A DNA stretch of 64,000 nucleotides. Origin: Seminavis robusta (Eukaryota > Bacillariophyta > Bacillariophyceae > Naviculales > Naviculaceae). The DNA lies in NCBI GenBank assembly GCA_903772945.1, contig CAICTM010000138.1:1-64000 (forward strand), given 5' to 3'. This document shows positions 62,620 to 64,000 of this stretch, piece by piece. The notes beneath the pieces are model-generated. The model was given only the letters and a program-made list of their open reading frames with translations, ran no database searches and was not told where the DNA came from. Each line of letters opens with the position of its first letter. The first letter of the stretch is position 1. The position numbers were made by a program, and so were the translations under genes.

Positions 62620-64000
62620 CTACCGTGGGTATGTCATCGACAGATCCTGTAGCCACAGATTGGGGTTGAACTCAGCCTTTCTCTCTGCCAAAGCAGCATC
62701 CTGGGGTGATATTGCAGTGGGAGAAGTCGTTTTCAATGCGGCCGCTACGGGTGAAGGTTCGACTTTGATTGCATGGCCCACCATGTTCTGGCAAGACTTT
62801 TTCCGACTATCAAGTCTTCCCTTGGTCTCGTCGATCATGCATTCCAGACGTCGCTTGTACCTTTCAATGTGCTCTTGCTTGGAGCCTACATCATTGGAAA
62901 ATGCGGAATCTTGGTCCATCAAGGTGCAGAGTCTCGTCACAAGAGGTTGGATGCGACCAGACGCTAACGCATTGCCTTCCGCCAAAGCAACATTGTTTGT
63001 GCCCGCGTTGGGTGATGGTAACACTGTCTGGCCAAAAGCGGGCGGAAAAAGTTGACCACTCTGATTGAGAGTGGCGACATCCTCCTCCGTCAACTCGAGA
63101 GTTTTGGTCGCGGTGGTGGTTGGAGGAGAGGAGAATCGTCGGCTGCGAAACTCTTTGGCGTTCCAAGTGAACCCCAGTTCATCTAATAGTTTCTTCCGAT
63201 CCGGTCGTACCCCGTTGATTGGATCCTTGTTGTACAAGAGACGATGTGTCGCAACCCACTTGCCCAACTTTTTGTTTTCTCCGTTTTGTGGCACACGGCA
63301 GTGCCCTTCTCGTTTGTGGAACTCGACTAGCTGTTTGTACGTCTTTTCCCAGCGCACGTCCTTGAGACTGGGCGGCTGCTCTCCCGATTTGTTCGAAAAG
63401 AACTCAATGTCCTCCAAGAGCTTGGCATGTTTGGGGTTCCTGTTGTCTTGTTGTCGTTACTCATTTTCTGTCTCTGTTTCTTGGCCCACTTGGCCAACTT
63501 GGTATCGTACGAATAGGGAACTCCGCAATGCTTGTACTGCTTGTGAAATTCGACCAACTTGGCGTAGTTTTCCATCCACAACGCCTCACTTTTGGCGTTG
63601 CCTTCCTTGACTTTGGGCTCTGCAGCCGGTAGAGTAGTGACTTCCGGGACCACATCGACGTCCGGGGTCGTAGCGCCGTCCGCTTCCACCGCAGCAGCTG
63701 CCACGACCGATTCATCATCATCTTCCTCATTATTGACATCGAGCTCGTCTTCTTCCTCCTCCTCCATGTCCTCATCTTCATCGGATTCCGTCGCCGAACT
63801 GTCTGCCTTTGTCGCCACCACATCGGCTGCATCGTTCGTCGTCGTACCACTGCTGGCGGCCGTATAAAAGTGTTTGCCCTTGTATCCCTTGGCATCCCAC
63901 GTAAACTTGACATCGTTGAGTCGTTTCAATCGATCGGGACGAATCCCATTCATGGGATCCTTGGTATGCAATGCCCGCTGCGTGGCGACCCATCTCCCCA
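62620..64000 (-). CDS. Helicase-associated-domain protein, partial at right edge
   Basis: The 5' end lies beyond the window; the frame is open to 64000. Three helicase-associated (HA) units are seen: RWVATQRALHTKDPMNGIRPDRLKRL...FTWDAK; LWMENYAKLVEFHKQYKHCGVPYSYDTKLAKWAKKQRQK; and WEKTYKQLVEFHKREGHCRVPQ with LGKWVATHRLLY, RPDRKKLLDELGFTW. Between the first two is a long Asp/Glu tract. Such HA proteins without a helicase are numerous in diatoms; the role is thought to be DNA or nucleic-acid binding. The reading frame changes once near 63430-63460, inside a repetitive AACGACAACAAGACAACAG stretch, so a sequencing error, a frameshift or an unresolved splice is possible. The C-terminal ~150 residues are non-HA with a charged helix. 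Confidence 0.75.

Noticed and set aside
63592-63867. Ser/Ala-rich plus-strand frame
   Set aside because: It is the complement of the acidic tract of the helicase-associated-domain gene.

Overview
The window looks like nuclear DNA of a diatom, probably pennate. Reasons seen in the sequence: short (69-113 nt) GT-AG introns; a membrane protein with a diatom-type plastid leader (signal peptide ending in a VSAF motif, 23905-24678); an F-box/ankyrin protein built of HENGCPW repeats; a helicase-associated-domain protein; and a Thr/Pro-rich secreted protein. The diatom assignment is inference from family content.

Layout. 1-6.2 kb: ordinary host DNA with a secreted T/P-rich protein, an unknown protein and EMC2. 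6.5-20.1 kb: a gene-dense, apparently intronless block of about 16 genes unlike its surroundings. It runs from a CAP-domain protein through an RGG protein, three paralogous small Cys-motif proteins, a (GAATA)n array with a GC-rich inverted repeat, a bacterial-type DnaQ exonuclease, several unknowns, a RING protein and a 59-residue HMG-box protein, to a 743-aa tyrosine recombinase that reads inward from the right edge. Several start codons on both strands are preceded by the same TCATAA(AA) motif. I read this as one mobile unit with a YR gene and cargo, either a Crypton/Starship-like element or a virus-derived insertion. I found no capsid, packaging ATPase or polymerase in it. Its left edge carries a ~300-bp repeat whose second copy lies at 53.85-54.14 kb.

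20.4-26.3 kb: three host genes (a Vps62-domain membrane protein, a plastid membrane protein, a secreted Hint-domain protein). 27.9-32.05 kb: a whole-looking PIF/Harbinger DNA transposon with perfect 39-bp inverted ends, TTA target duplication and two genes. 33.4-34.3 kb: a protein of YW-containing repeats. 34.5-40.2 kb: minisatellites, a fold-back element and a decayed piggyBac-like transposase. 40.2-52.2 kb: host genes for an SPX-MFS phosphate transporter, an LRR-like protein, RUVBL1, a glycosyltransferase-like type II membrane protein and a Uma2-like nuclease fold. 52.2-60.8 kb: repeats and decayed coding fragments. 60.8-64 kb: an ankyrin protein and a helicase-associated-domain protein that runs off the right edge.

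Splice joins given here were worked out by hand from GT/AG sites and frame, without transcript evidence.
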